Source of the DNA: Petrosia ficiformis
Taxonomy: Eukaryota; Porifera; Demospongiae; Haplosclerida; Petrosiidae
Direction: 5' to 3'
Length of the DNA: 64,000 bases
Assembly: GCA_947044365.1 (NCBI GenBank)
Contig: OX345653.1
Coordinates: 3,109,501 to 3,173,500 of the forward strand
The notes beneath the pieces were generated by a model. That model did no database searches and was not told the origin of the DNA. It worked only from the letters and a program-made list of their open reading frames with translations. The position numbers and the translations under genes were made by a program. The first letter of the stretch is position 1, and the number at the start of each line of letters is the position of its first letter. Positions 26,392-34,100 of the stretch are shown in pieces.

Positions 26392-29300
26392 TTGTGTCAC
26401 TTGCGTGTGCTTAGTCAGAAATGGGCGTGGTGCGTAATACAACGCACGTTCGACATTCAAGCTCTACACGCAAGCAGGAAGAAAACTGCTTGTAGCTTTA
26501 CATAAAAACTGTAACTAATAGCTCTCCTAGGTGCAATATATTCCTAATGTTCTACAAGAATTTCTAAAAAGTAAGAAAAGTAGATAATCAAAATAGCTAT
26601 AATAGTATGTTGTGTTTCAGAGTCAACCATGATTAATGAATGTTGGACACCACAAAGCAATCATAGGGATATTTTTTCTCTATATATCTTGTTTTAAAGA
26701 GGCAGTGTGGCGTAGTGGTTAGAGCTTGAGCCTCCTGATCAAATGGTCAGTGGTTCAAGTTCAGTGACAGCTGTGTAATTTCCTGGAAGGAGAGTGTCTG
26801 TTTTTCTGTGGACTTCATTGTTCATAAAACACCTATAGAATGGTTAATATTAACCAACTACTCTATCATGATGTACATGTAATCTTATTCTCACAATATG
26901 TATGTTGAATCATTGATCATCTTATCTTACCCAAGTCATTAGTAGTTGTCATGTAGTCATAATCATAGAAACAGAATATGAAAAATATTGAACATAGTAA
27001 AAGAAAACCGGACAATGTCAACAAGTTTGGAGCAACCCATAAGGGCACCAACTAAAGATGGAAATAGAGAGGAAAGGATGAGGAAGAACAGAAGAGAACC
27101 AGAATAGCACATACATGTACATATAAATGTATATTACTACCAGACATGGGATATTAGTAGTAAATACTAGTAAAGTACATGATGTTCAAGGTCATACAAT
27201 TTCAATATAATCACGCTATCTGTTATATTGTATAGTAATCAGACATGGGGTCAATGACATGTACATTCCAATGTATTATATTACCTTAAAAATCAGTATA
27301 TTACTATTACTATTACTAATACCTCTTACATGTACATGTAAGTTAATGTAATAATTATATTACTATTATTCCCATTGAATATATAGTGTTGAAACCATTA
27401 CACAGAACAAGGAATAAAATACATGCATTTCATGTTTTACATGTATGTTATTCAAGATGTACATGTGTAGATTATGCACGTGATATACAGCCAATTTTGG
27501 CTGGAACCTGTGCTCCCTGTCTAGTTTTCATTGTGAGGGTGGGGTGGAATAAAGAATGGAGATTTCCCTTTCCAAAAGCAAAGTTAGTGTTCGAATTATC
27601 CGAACTCAATCTAAAATGTCTCAGAGAACACCATAGCCAACATCCAGAATTCAAATAATTGTTGTAGGGGATCACCCCTACAAAATATGGCCCAGGTGCC
27701 TATATTCCCCTAGCACCCTCTTCTAAATTTATATTACATCAGTGTTCTGGCCACACTAGTCGGCACTGGTTGGGAATAACCACCGCTCCACTCAGTAAGA
27801 ATTAACCACCACTCAGATAATATATTGGCCACTGAGACAGAATTAACTACATGTATTTACCAAGTAAAATACTAAAAGCAAGTTAGAAACCAACCACCAC
27901 TCTAAATATCCTGGGCAGAACATTGTTATATGATAAGACTAATAATCCCAGTACTACAGGAGTGGACATTGAATCAGATAGGCATGTAATCTATGATATG
28001 ACTTTAAAATAGTATTGTGTATTGCTGCCCAAAAATATGATGATACAATACGGTATCATGATGTTGGAAATAATAATTGAAATGGAGATATAAATAAATG
28101 CTGTGTTTGGTTGTAGTTGCAAAAAAATGATTAAAAAAATTCATAAAAAACAGTTTGTTAACTTTTAGGTATAAAATTAGGCAAATTATAAAATCAGAGT
28201 TATTAAACTGCCCACTCATGTGTGTCAATACACCCAAAATCCAATACTGTATCACGAAATTAAAATGTAAATATTAATATTTCAATATATCAATACATAT
28301 CACACATGACTAATATATATACTGTATAATGTATGTACCTTAACAGCAGTATTCCACCATGGTATTAGTACATATGTTGTAAGAGGATTTGTCTCAACAG
28401 AACTATACTGAGAGATTAATAGTACATAGAATTAATTAATTAGTATTAGTACAGTACATATGTTGAAAGAGGATTTGTCTCAATACTCAATAGTATATCG
28501 TATGATCCAGGGTTTCTTTTGGGGGGGTGCAGGGGGGCATAAAAATCTTTGCCCCCCTGTGGATTTATTAGCTTGACAAAAGGCGTACCATGATTTATCA
28601 ATTATGGACTTATTTTTTAGAATCTGATTTGTGATGTGTAAGGTCCTGATGAACATTCCCACTATTAACACCCTAAGCTGCAAATCAGTGGAATTTCCTC
28701 TTTAAGCAGCTCAGATTACCTGAGATGCTATCTCAGAGCACCAAGAATCACAAATTTTCACACCCCCTATATAGCTCACAAACCAACACCTTTCTTTTCA
28801 AACTATTTGCCCCCCCCCCCTTTCACATTATTCCTGAAAGAAACCATGTATACTGAGATATAAAAGTACACAGAATTAATGTACATGTACATGTATTTAA
28901 TTAGCATTAGTACAGTACATATGTTGAAAGAGGATTTGTCTCAATACTCAATAGTACTATACTGAGATATTAATATTGATGTATTTAATTCTGTAGACGT
29001 ATTTCAGGGTGTGCGCTACTATGTGGAATTATACATGTTCAATGTGAAATCCATAGTCGTACATCAAATGTGTTGCAGTAAAAATTCACCACACAATAAT
29101 ACTGTTATTCTACATAATCATAGTTTTGATAATACGATGCTCAAGTACTGTACTAGTCTGTATTGTGTAGTACAGTACAGAGTAGGTACAGCATTGTATG
29201 GTGAGTTTTATTGTGTGTGACTGCTATTTGTGGTCATGTAACACAACTGTACATGCGAACATCATTTGAGAGCAAGCAGAAATTCCGAGAAACTGCCATT

Positions 29301-30518
29301 TTTGACAACTGATTATCTACATGTAGGTGTCTGTTACTGTAGAGATTTTCTTTGATTGCAGGCCATCCCTATGATTTGCTTTTGCAAAGTTTTAATGTAC
29401 ATTACATATATGTGACCTAATTACGAATCAATAGAAATACACGGCACCAAAAGTGGGCGTGGCAATGGTTAAACAAATTAAAACCCTAATGACAAGAGAC
29501 CTTAGGATCGAGGGGTGTATCCTATGAATTTTAATGAGGTGCTGTGTATTCCTAATTTCAAAAAGGAACACTTTCCTGCAAAATAATTTTGATCAAATGC
29601 TTGCCTTCAACTGCTCACCATTTGCTATTTGGTATATGAAGTCAATGAAATTTGATAACCAGTAAGAGCTATTATTAAGCTTCTTATATAATTGACTTCC
29701 TGCACAAAAATTTGATAACCAGTAAGAGCTATTATTAAGCTTCTTATATAATTGACTTCCTGCACAAAAAAGCAAAATGGCAAGCAATTAAAATTTAGCA
29801 TTTGATCTGCGGGAAAGTGTCTCTCTTTCATTATTAGGTCACATACAGTTAAGGAAGACTAGAAAGTTACATAATTCCAGTAGCAGTTGAGTGGCTTAGT
29901 CAATATGGGTGTGGCATGAAACAGAATACACTATAAAACAGGTATAAAGAAGAAACTGCAATGAATGATTCTTCTAGCTGAATTTACGAAGGAACCCTTG
30001 AAGTAAGAAATGAACAGAGGGTTCTTTAGTCCCTAACATTCACAAAAAACTTTTAAATAATAATTAGTGATTATTGACAGGACTATAGTTTCTTCCATAT
30101 ACATGTATTTTATTCCTATTGTGTTCGGCTCAAGCTTTTTCTGCTGCTGAAAACAGAAATTCTGGCCAAACAAACTGAATATAAATTTCCCGCCAATATT
30201 TTGTCATGGCAATACATACTCAGTACAGCAATTGCTATCCTGTACATTGCACTATAAAGTGACAAACATTTGCAAATGTATGTATATATAATTACATATA
30301 TATATATTATATATCAGAGTTTTTGATAAGGTCATATAGTGCACCATTGTCCCGAAGGCCTTCTTATTTGGCACAGCACAGTTTTGTGTTTGGGTCAGAC
30401 GGTATGGTTAATTATGATAGTGTCACCAACAGCATTATCGCTTTGTTAATTGGCTCAAGATGTATTCCCAATCACATACACGCTAACCATTGTTGAGCCA
30501 ATTTGGCCCATGGTTTAA

Positions 30519-30554
<36 letters not shown>

Positions 30555-30722
30555 ATTAATTATGATTCATGCTTTTATTATAATTATACACAATTATATA
30601 ATATCATATCACACAAACTATTTCACTTGAACTAAATAAAATCACTACTTTACCTTATACGAGTTAAAACCTTGTAAATGTTTAGTAGAAAGATACCTGC
30701 ATTCAGTTGACATCTTGTTCAT
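13061..30722 (-). CDS. EPT1/SELENOI-like CDP-alcohol phosphotransferase (3' end not found)
   Basis: Integral membrane enzyme that transfers phosphoethanolamine from CDP-ethanolamine to diacylglycerol or a related lipid, the last step of the Kennedy pathway, expected in ER/Golgi membranes. Eight exons join with intact phase to 322 codons: 30722-30654, 28407-28339, 27051-26931, 19787-19662, 17939-17725, 15700-15592, 14868-14802, 13250-13061. The family signature D-G-x2-A-R-x8-G-x3-D-x3-D is complete (Asp115, Gly116, Ala119, Arg120, Gly129, Asp133, Asp137). The N-terminal [27 protein letters not shown] and [14 protein letters not shown] segments fit EPT1 better than choline-type paralogues. From my knowledge of the family (about 400 aa) some 70-80 C-terminal residues are missing; if selenoprotein-like, that part would carry the UGA-coded selenocysteine. 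A second ATG at 30713 is an alternative start. Confidence 0.88.
13291..13643. mobile_element. hAT-type element with 8-bp duplication ATTGAAAT
   Basis: Termini TAAGGCTGGAATGGAT and ATCCATTCCAGCCCTA. Perfect 8-bp flanks ATTGAAAT at 13283-13290 and 13644-13651. The 100-codon open frame inside on the minus strand has no transposase motif I recognise. Lies just beyond exon 8's acceptor, in intron 7. Confidence 0.85.
13730..13925. mobile_element. Family D palindromic miniature element
   Basis: Arms CACTCGCTATTTAGCCATTTTG and TAGATACCAAATTTAG pair with their complements across the centre near 13810. Same family as 12805. Confidence 0.68.
14440..14615. repeat. Tandem pair of hairpin units
   Basis: Two copies of a unit beginning TATTTTACTGAAATATAATCC, with a GTGCCGCCCTC..TTGCTAGGGA middle and ending ATATTCCAGTAA, so each unit is itself self-complementary. 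Confidence 0.75.
14802..14868 (-). CDS. EPT1-like exon 7
   Basis: 67 bp between a TTTTCAG acceptor and a GTAAGC donor. It encodes [16 protein letters not shown], matching the family's LPMSLLNFF region. Confidence 0.82.
14880..15470. repeat. 89-bp satellite in EPT1-like intron 6
   Basis: AATGAAGATTGTCACACATA recurs at 15061, 15150, 15239, 15328 and 15417, a strict 89-bp period. A more diverged unit lies to the left (14915 on). Units contain several ACATGTACAC motifs. Confidence 0.93.
15592..15700 (-). CDS. EPT1-like exon 6
   Basis: 109 bp between a TGTACAG acceptor and a GTGAGT donor. It encodes the hydrophobic [14 protein letters not shown] segment and a Trp-rich stretch. The 94-bp and 89-bp satellites flank it on either side. 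Confidence 0.82.
15757..16200. repeat. 94-bp satellite in EPT1-like intron 5
   Basis: TATTAGACTCCAGGTGG recurs at 15757, 15851, 15945 and 16039 (94-bp period), followed by a shorter fifth unit. Each unit is largely self-complementary: GACTCCAGGTGG near one end pairs roughly with CACCAGAGTC at the other, and GGAGAT..ATCTCC pairs inside. Confidence 0.93.
16215..16475. repeat. Long inverted repeat with ACATGT-rich centre
   Basis: The left arm (about 16220-16312) runs GTTAGGTTTGTGAGTCTTCAG..CTAAACTAATA. The right arm (about 16393-16475) is its reverse complement with few changes. The loop is TACATGTA-rich. A foldback-type element. Confidence 0.8.
16490..16745 (+). mobile_element. SINE-like retroposon with ATA-repeat tail
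   Basis: Unit with CATGTGCCTAGCATGC, repeated AGCCACAANGGCTTA blocks, CTGAATGCCCAGTCTTGA and CTAACCAACTCTTCCC, ending in an (ATA) run. A second copy lies at 48240-48545 (also with an ATAAT tail) and an inverted one near 21655-21860. No tRNA-type promoter boxes were recognised, so the class is tentative. Confidence 0.6.
17636..17664. repeat. GT microsatellite
   Basis: Pure GT run of about 14 units in the EPT1-like intron 5, close to exon 5. Confidence 0.9.
17725..17939 (-). CDS. EPT1-like exon 5 (second half of catalytic motif)
   Basis: 215 bp between an AACTAG acceptor and a GTGAGT donor. It completes the motif with ELFDHGLDS and continues through a membrane helix to [10 protein letters not shown] and PWAYDWGEL. 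Confidence 0.93.
18050..18840. mobile_element. Family D element split by a nested insertion
   Basis: Left half (18050-18136) and right half (18745-18840) rejoin as one family-D palindrome, reading ..TATCTAAGAAGC-TTAA-TAATAGCTC.., once the 600-bp element at 18141-18740 is removed. Confidence 0.7.
18141..18740. mobile_element. piggyBac-type non-autonomous element with TTAA duplication
   Basis: Inverted termini CCCTTAGAGGACTGA and TCAGTCCTCTAAGGG, flanked by TTAA (18137-18140 and 18741-18744). TTAA targets and CCC-starting ends are the hallmark of the piggyBac superfamily. It is exactly 600 bp, has a GC-rich middle with GGGGGCTATGCCCCC and similar hairpins unlike the surrounding AT-rich DNA, and no transposase frame. 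Confidence 0.82.
18838..19541. mobile_element. ACCCTCGCC-ended element
   Basis: Short inverted ends ACCCTCGCCGCGTAACG and CCACGTAGGCGAGGGT enclose about 700 bp without coding capacity. Unusually CpG-containing for this window. Target duplication not determined. Confidence 0.5.
19662..19787 (-). CDS. EPT1-like exon 4 (first half of catalytic motif)
   Basis: 126 bp, entered in the middle of a Gly codon, between a TACAG acceptor and a GTATGA donor. It encodes [25 protein letters not shown], with the first catalytic aspartates. Confidence 0.93.
19865..20088. mobile_element. Family A hAT-type miniature element
   Basis: CAGTGTTTTTAATAAG to ..TATCGAAAACTCTG, with flanks ACCCAAGG and ACACAAGG (7 of 8). 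Lies about 80 bp from exon 4 of the EPT1-like gene, in intron 3. Confidence 0.8.
20400..20575. repeat. Palindromic element (AAGATTGGGATGGTACC arms)
   Basis: Arms CACAAGAAAGATTGGGATGG..CCTACATAGG and the inverse, ending GGTACCATTCCAATCTTG. Related sequence forms the ends of the element at 32996-33475 and part of 23648-23860. Confidence 0.65.
20642..20998. mobile_element. hAT-type element with perfect 8-bp duplication CTCACAAC
   Basis: Termini TAGTGATGGGCGATACC and GGAATCGCCCATCACTA. Flanks CTCACAAC at 20634-20641 and 20999-21006. The interior is rich in GAATCGAT motifs. 357 bp, no transposase. A relative with TAGGGATGGGCGAT ends lies at 31520-31806. Confidence 0.88.
21490..22033. mobile_element. 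hAT-type element (TAGTGTTGCACC termini) carrying a nested retroposon
   Basis: Termini TAGTGTTGCACCTATAC and GTATAGGTGCAACCCTA; flanks GTTTCTTC and GTTTCTTT (7 of 8). The interior repeats short GCCTATATG-like words. An inverted copy of the AGCCACAANGGCTTA retroposon (about 21655-21860) sits inside it. Confidence 0.78.
22960..23592 (+). repeat. 9-bp minisatellite, TTGTAATGG type
   Basis: About 630 bp of GGTTGTAAT/GGTTGTGAT/GGTTGTACT units. Because the unit is 9 bp, all frames stay open and give long artefactual ORFs on both strands. The complementary array is at 24840-25320. Confidence 0.95.
24352..24743 (-). pseudogene. Decayed OTU-like / Cys-rich transposon ORF
   Basis: On the minus strand two adjacent frames encode first [13 protein letters not shown], resembling the catalytic-His end of OTU cysteine proteases (G-x-GHYDA), then [11 protein letters not shown]. 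After a +1 frameshift near 24610 the other frame continues with [21 protein letters not shown] and NPFGARP. This closely spaced Cys pattern after an OTU-like end is a layout I associate with transposon-encoded proteins of invertebrates. A stop follows at about 24350. It lies in intron 3 of the EPT1-like gene, between inverted 9-bp minisatellites. The Cys-rich frame is clear; the OTU link rests on one short motif. Confidence 0.55.
24840..25320 (-). repeat. 9-bp minisatellite, inverted relative to 22960-23592
   Basis: ACAACCATT/ACAACCAGT/ACAACTATT units, complementary to the array at 22960. Just inside each array sits TAGGTGGTTATGATT (24811 on) or its complement (23600 on), so the two arrays form the ends of a larger inverted structure. 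Confidence 0.95.
25786..26672. mobile_element. ATCCCTATGATTGCTTT-type element with internal palindrome
   Basis: Left end ATCCCTATGATTGCTTTCCC, right end ..CACAAAGCAATCATAGGGAT. Contains TA runs (25817-25858, 26325-26391), the palindrome at 26152-26309 and the conserved AAACTGCTTGTAGCTTTA block. Longest copy of this family here. Confidence 0.65.
26152..26309. repeat. 158-bp palindrome, arms about 74 bp
   Basis: Left arm 26152-26225 and right arm 26236-26309 are near-complementary: TATATAGTATGCTAATAGG pairs with CCTAATAGCATACTATATA, and TGTGATATAGCCC with GGGCTATATCACA. The CTCGCAGGCTC loop is GC-rich. Same style as 5143-5242. Confidence 0.85.
26700..26900 (+). mobile_element. tRNA-derived SINE
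   Basis: Head with a consensus pol III A box TGGCGTAGTGG at 26708-26718 and a B box GGTTCAAGTTC at 26752-26762, spaced as in tRNAs. An unrelated body follows: AGTGTCTG..CTGTGGACTTCATT..TCTATCATGATGTACATG. An inverted copy is at 3500-3690. It cannot be a functional tRNA because the acceptor stem does not close. It lies about 30 bp beyond exon 3, in intron 3. Confidence 0.78.
26931..27051 (-). CDS. EPT1-like exon 3
   Basis: 121 bp, 40 codons plus one base, between a CTTTAG acceptor and a GTAAGA donor. It encodes [15 protein letters not shown] followed by a hydrophobic helix (first membrane segment). Confidence 0.9.
27740..27925. mobile_element. Family B miniature element
   Basis: CAGTGTTCTGGCCACAC to TGGGCAGAACATTG, with flanks TTACAT and TTATAT (5 of 6). 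Confidence 0.75.
28339..28407 (-). CDS. EPT1-like exon 2
   Basis: 23 codons between a ..CTCTCAG acceptor and a GTACAT donor. It encodes [17 protein letters not shown], matching the family's segment before the first membrane helix. Partial decayed copies of this exon and its acceptor lie at 28441-28490 and 28906-28970. Confidence 0.88.
28441..28490 (-). pseudogene. Partial duplicate of EPT1-like exon 2
   Basis: On the minus strand the sequence repeats GAGACAAATCCTCTTTCAAC and ATATGTACT of exon 2, but with altered upstream bases and no donor. A local duplicate of the exon's 5' part. Confidence 0.7.
28506..28855. mobile_element. CAGGGTTTCTTT-type element with poly-C/G tracts
   Basis: Starts CAGGGTTTCTTTTGGGG and ends ..CCTGAAAGAAACCATG, with G and C homopolymer tracts near the ends. 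Same family as 42075-42350. Confidence 0.65.
28906..28970 (-). pseudogene. Second partial duplicate of EPT1-like exon 2
   Basis: Minus-strand copy including the ATCTCAG acceptor and the TATAGT exon start, followed by an insertion (TATTGAG) that brings an in-frame stop, then GAGACAAATCCTCTTTCAAC. Not usable as an exon. Confidence 0.7.
29590..29845. mobile_element. Family D element with an exact 60-bp tandem duplication
   Basis: The stretch AATTTGATAACCAGTAAGAG..TTGACTTCC (29648-29710) repeats 60 bases further on without a visible mismatch, so the duplication is recent. The outer arms match family D. Confidence 0.8.
30315..30525. mobile_element. Family A miniature element, right end eroded
   Basis: Starts CAGAGTTTTTGATAAGG with the usual interior. 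The right terminus after TTTAAAACATAT dissolves into a TA microsatellite. Confidence 0.7.
30654..30722 (-). CDS. EPT1-like exon 1
   Basis: 23 codons from ATG at 30722 (second ATG at 30713), ending ..FNSYK before a GTAAAG donor. It encodes the conserved cytosolic N-terminal motif. Phase 0 end. Confidence 0.85.
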
Positions 30723-30860
30723 CTCAATCACGTGATTTCATAGCAACGATTGTAGTAAACAATCGCTTGCGGGCCGGGCCGGTGTGCGCAAACTGCGCAT
30801 AGCCCGCATCGATGCATCATAGATAACAGAGTATTAAAAAAAAAACGAATTAGCCAATCA
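30723..30860 (-). promoter_or_regulatory. CpG-rich promoter of the EPT1-like gene
   Basis: Between the MAK stop and the EPT1-like ATG lies a short CpG-rich patch (about 30765-30810) in otherwise AT-rich DNA. It has TGCGCAAACTGCGCA, close to an NRF1-type site, an E-box TCACGTGA at about 30729, and a CCAAT box (AGCCAATCAG) near 30852. Sites are read by eye; factor assignment is inference. Confidence 0.55.
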
Positions 30861-30980
30861 GATTGCTATAGATGATACACATGTAAGGTTGTAACTGCTG
30901 CATAATGAATGCATATGATAAGTAATTCTTATAAATTTATTTGGGCAAATGATGCATTATTATTTGTAATCACACTATTT

Positions 30981-31180
30981 TTATTGTTTAGTTCTATTAT
31001 ACATTTTTTTCCAGTCTCTTCTTCCAAGTATACTACCTCCCCCTCTGCCAAATGGGTCCCGAAATGGGTTTCTTAAAGGTGTTCTCTCTCCTGTATCTTT
31101 CATACCCTCCATGAGGGGATCTCCAAAAGTATGGCGATGAGGAATTTGAGTCCTTCCATTTGAAATATCCTGAGTAATAC
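30981..31180 (-). CDS. MAK-like exon 9 (C-terminus)
   Basis: 200 bp from an ATACAG acceptor to TAA. It ends with GRRDWKKMY, the family's conserved terminal motif. A minus-strand AATAAA (30985-30980) overlaps the stop codon and another lies at 30941-30936. Confidence 0.92.
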
Positions 31181-34100
31181 CTGTATAAAAAACCAATAAT
31201 AATTATAGAATACAATGCAGTAATAAATGCAACTACTGTTATTGATAGCAAAGTACATATAAAAATCATAATATCATAGATATGCAACAACGTCTCAGCT
31301 ACAAGCCTTCTGGGGCCCCAGAAGCCACCAGAAGGAACCTCAGAGAGATTAAAGTTAAAGCACTTTCTGGGAGAGCATATCCCCAGGAGCATTGTGCTTC
31401 ACATGATTATTTCTACTCCCTAACAAAAAAATTCTGTATGAAACCCTGATAACGTTTCGACCCGAAAGTCTAGATACAACACTTTGCACAGTATTAGATG
31501 CAGATTTATCCTTTCCAAGTAGGGATGGGCGATTATGAAAATATGAGTCAACGATTATTGTCTGCAAGTATCACGATTATTGCTACCTTACATATGTATG
31601 TAGATTTCATTCAACAATCAAATTGATACCTTTTATTTGTTGAGAAAATAGTGTTGAAAAAACTGATTTAGATGTGATAGTACTGAAAACCTGAAGTTAT
31701 GGCACAATAATCGTTATTTTTGTGACCATAATATGGCAATATTTAGACGATATGATTATCACAGAAAATTTTATAATCACAATAATCAAAATATTGCCCA
31801 TCCCTATTTCCCAGCACAAATATGTAATGGCAGTGCAAATTGGTGGAGGAATTATAGAGTACTAAATTCTTGTATATTAAAATAAGATATTTCTTTTTCA
31901 ATATAATTATGTCAAAATTTGATTCACCATGTCTACCCAAATAACAAATCTTTCAATTAAGTAGAGTATTGCTTACCTGATGGGTTTTTGACTCCACTAA
32001 ACCAAGATGGTAACATTCCATCTCCTCCTGACCTTCCAGCAATCAAAGGTAAATTAACTTCTCTGTCCTTCTTTGCATCAAATTGTCTCTCCTTTGTTAT
32101 CCCGAGTCCTTTAAGATGAGGAGGAGGAAGAGAAGGAGGGACAGTGGATTGCTTTCTGTCTGGAAAGCGAGGAGCACTGCTCCCAAATCCTACTTTATGG
32201 CCAGATCTCTTTCCAGAAGTAAGGGGTGAATATCGTGATTGATTTAAATAAAATTGAGCTGCCTCTGATTTTTGAATAACTGATTTAAGATTATCTTTAG
32301 ACAATGGCTGTCCACGTCTTTTTTGCAAAGTAGGTTCAGAAATCTCTGGTAGAGGGTATTTAGTTTGATTTACAAAACTTGGTTTATTTAAAATACCTAG
32401 AGGTCTTTCTTCACCCCATTGCCTTCTTCCTTCTAGTAATACACTCCTTCTGATTCTTACGGGATTGAAATCACTTCTTGTCTGGTTTTTGGCACTGTTG
32501 TCTTCTGGAGGTACACATTTAGCTATAGGTGGAAAATTTGAGGTAGAAAGAAGAGGAGTAGCTGAAGTACTGACTGTCTGATGTAAGTCACTATCAACAT
32601 GTACACCACTATCTCTACTATCTGTCTCTCTGTGCATTCCTCTTCTTGCAGCTGGTTCATATCTTACATCTTCTCCGGTTCCTGCATTAGTTCTTACATC
32701 AAATCTAACTTCAACTTTTGGATTAATTTTTGGCTGAGTAGATCCCATTTCTCTCTCCTTTTGAATAATGTTACAATTAGAAAAGGATTTGTTATTAGCT
32801 TTTTCCTTTAAGACTGAGTTGTTATTAAGAAACCCTCCTCCCTGTGATTTAACAGGTTGAGGTACCTTGTTTATAAGTTGATTAGTAGTGGACTGACCCA
32901 CTGAAGAAAGTGAATGACCAATTTGAAAGAATTTATGTTTCAGTACCTGCATAAATTATATAGAATAAAAGTATAAAATATGAAAGAACATGTAGGGATA
33001 TCAAAACCAAAAAAAAAAAACAAAATAAGATTGGGATGGTATTCTTAGGATTAAACTAACCACTTACATAATTATAACATAATATGTAGCTATGTACTTG
33101 GCTACTTACTGTAGCTATACTCCGTTCACATTCATGATGCCATCAAGATTAGGATGTGATGACTTTATATGTAATACAATGTATAGTTTAATGTCATAAG
33201 GTTAATGCATGATTATACTGTAACTCAACAATGAAGCAATGGATTGAATGAAATTTGATGTACATAAAAAAGAACACGAAGGACTATTATATGAAAATGG
33301 TACAGGTAAAAAGATTGTTGGACATTCTAAACTAAAGTTATGAACATTTTTCTGAGGTCATGTTGAACATGAATGACCTTCAGATGTACGGGTTATATGG
33401 AAGTGGTTAGTTTAAATTTGTTGTTAAGGCAATCTTGTTTGTGTGATATTTTGGTTTTAATATCCCTATATACTCTACTAACAGAAAGAACAGTCAGATT
33501 TGTCCGAGTATCAAATTGTCATTGGATATAACTGTACAAGTATTGCACATAATATATGACCAACAAGAGTGCATCAATAGAGAAAATCAAACATTTATTC
33601 CCTTGATGTGTTCCTGACACACAGTATCATTGTTTTTTTGTAGACAATAGTATTAAAAAGAGCCAGTAACACATACAAAAGACAAGGAAGACGGTGTAGG
33701 AAATCATATCTTTTCAGATAATCAGATAATACTCTAATCAAATTCAGTGTTCTGCCCACACTGGTCAGCACTGGTTGGGAATAACCACCACTCAGATAAT
33801 TTAACCACCTCTCAGATGAATTAACCACATCTCAAATAAAACATACACAGGCTATTGAGATAGTATTAAGTATATACTGGGTAAACAGCACTAAATACAA
33901 GTTAGAATCCAACCACCACTCTAAATATCCTGGGCAGAACACTGCAAATTATTATTGGCAGCTTAGCACTTGTAGTGTGTAACTATGTATAAATACTTCC
34001 TCATGAATGTACATGTACATGTACATATAATATATACCTAAATGAAAGAACTTGGCCATACTTCATTACTTATACGTAGTTCTCAAGCCACTCAAAAGTT

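Noticed and set aside
26700..26775. Functional tRNA gene
   Set aside because: A and B boxes are present, but the acceptor stem does not pair and the element has a SINE body and another dispersed copy.
27386..27675. A 90-codon plus-strand frame and a 67-codon minus-strand frame in the EPT1-like intron 2
   Set aside because: Composition is more gene-like than nearby repeats, but I recognise no domain and see no convincing splice sites or start context.
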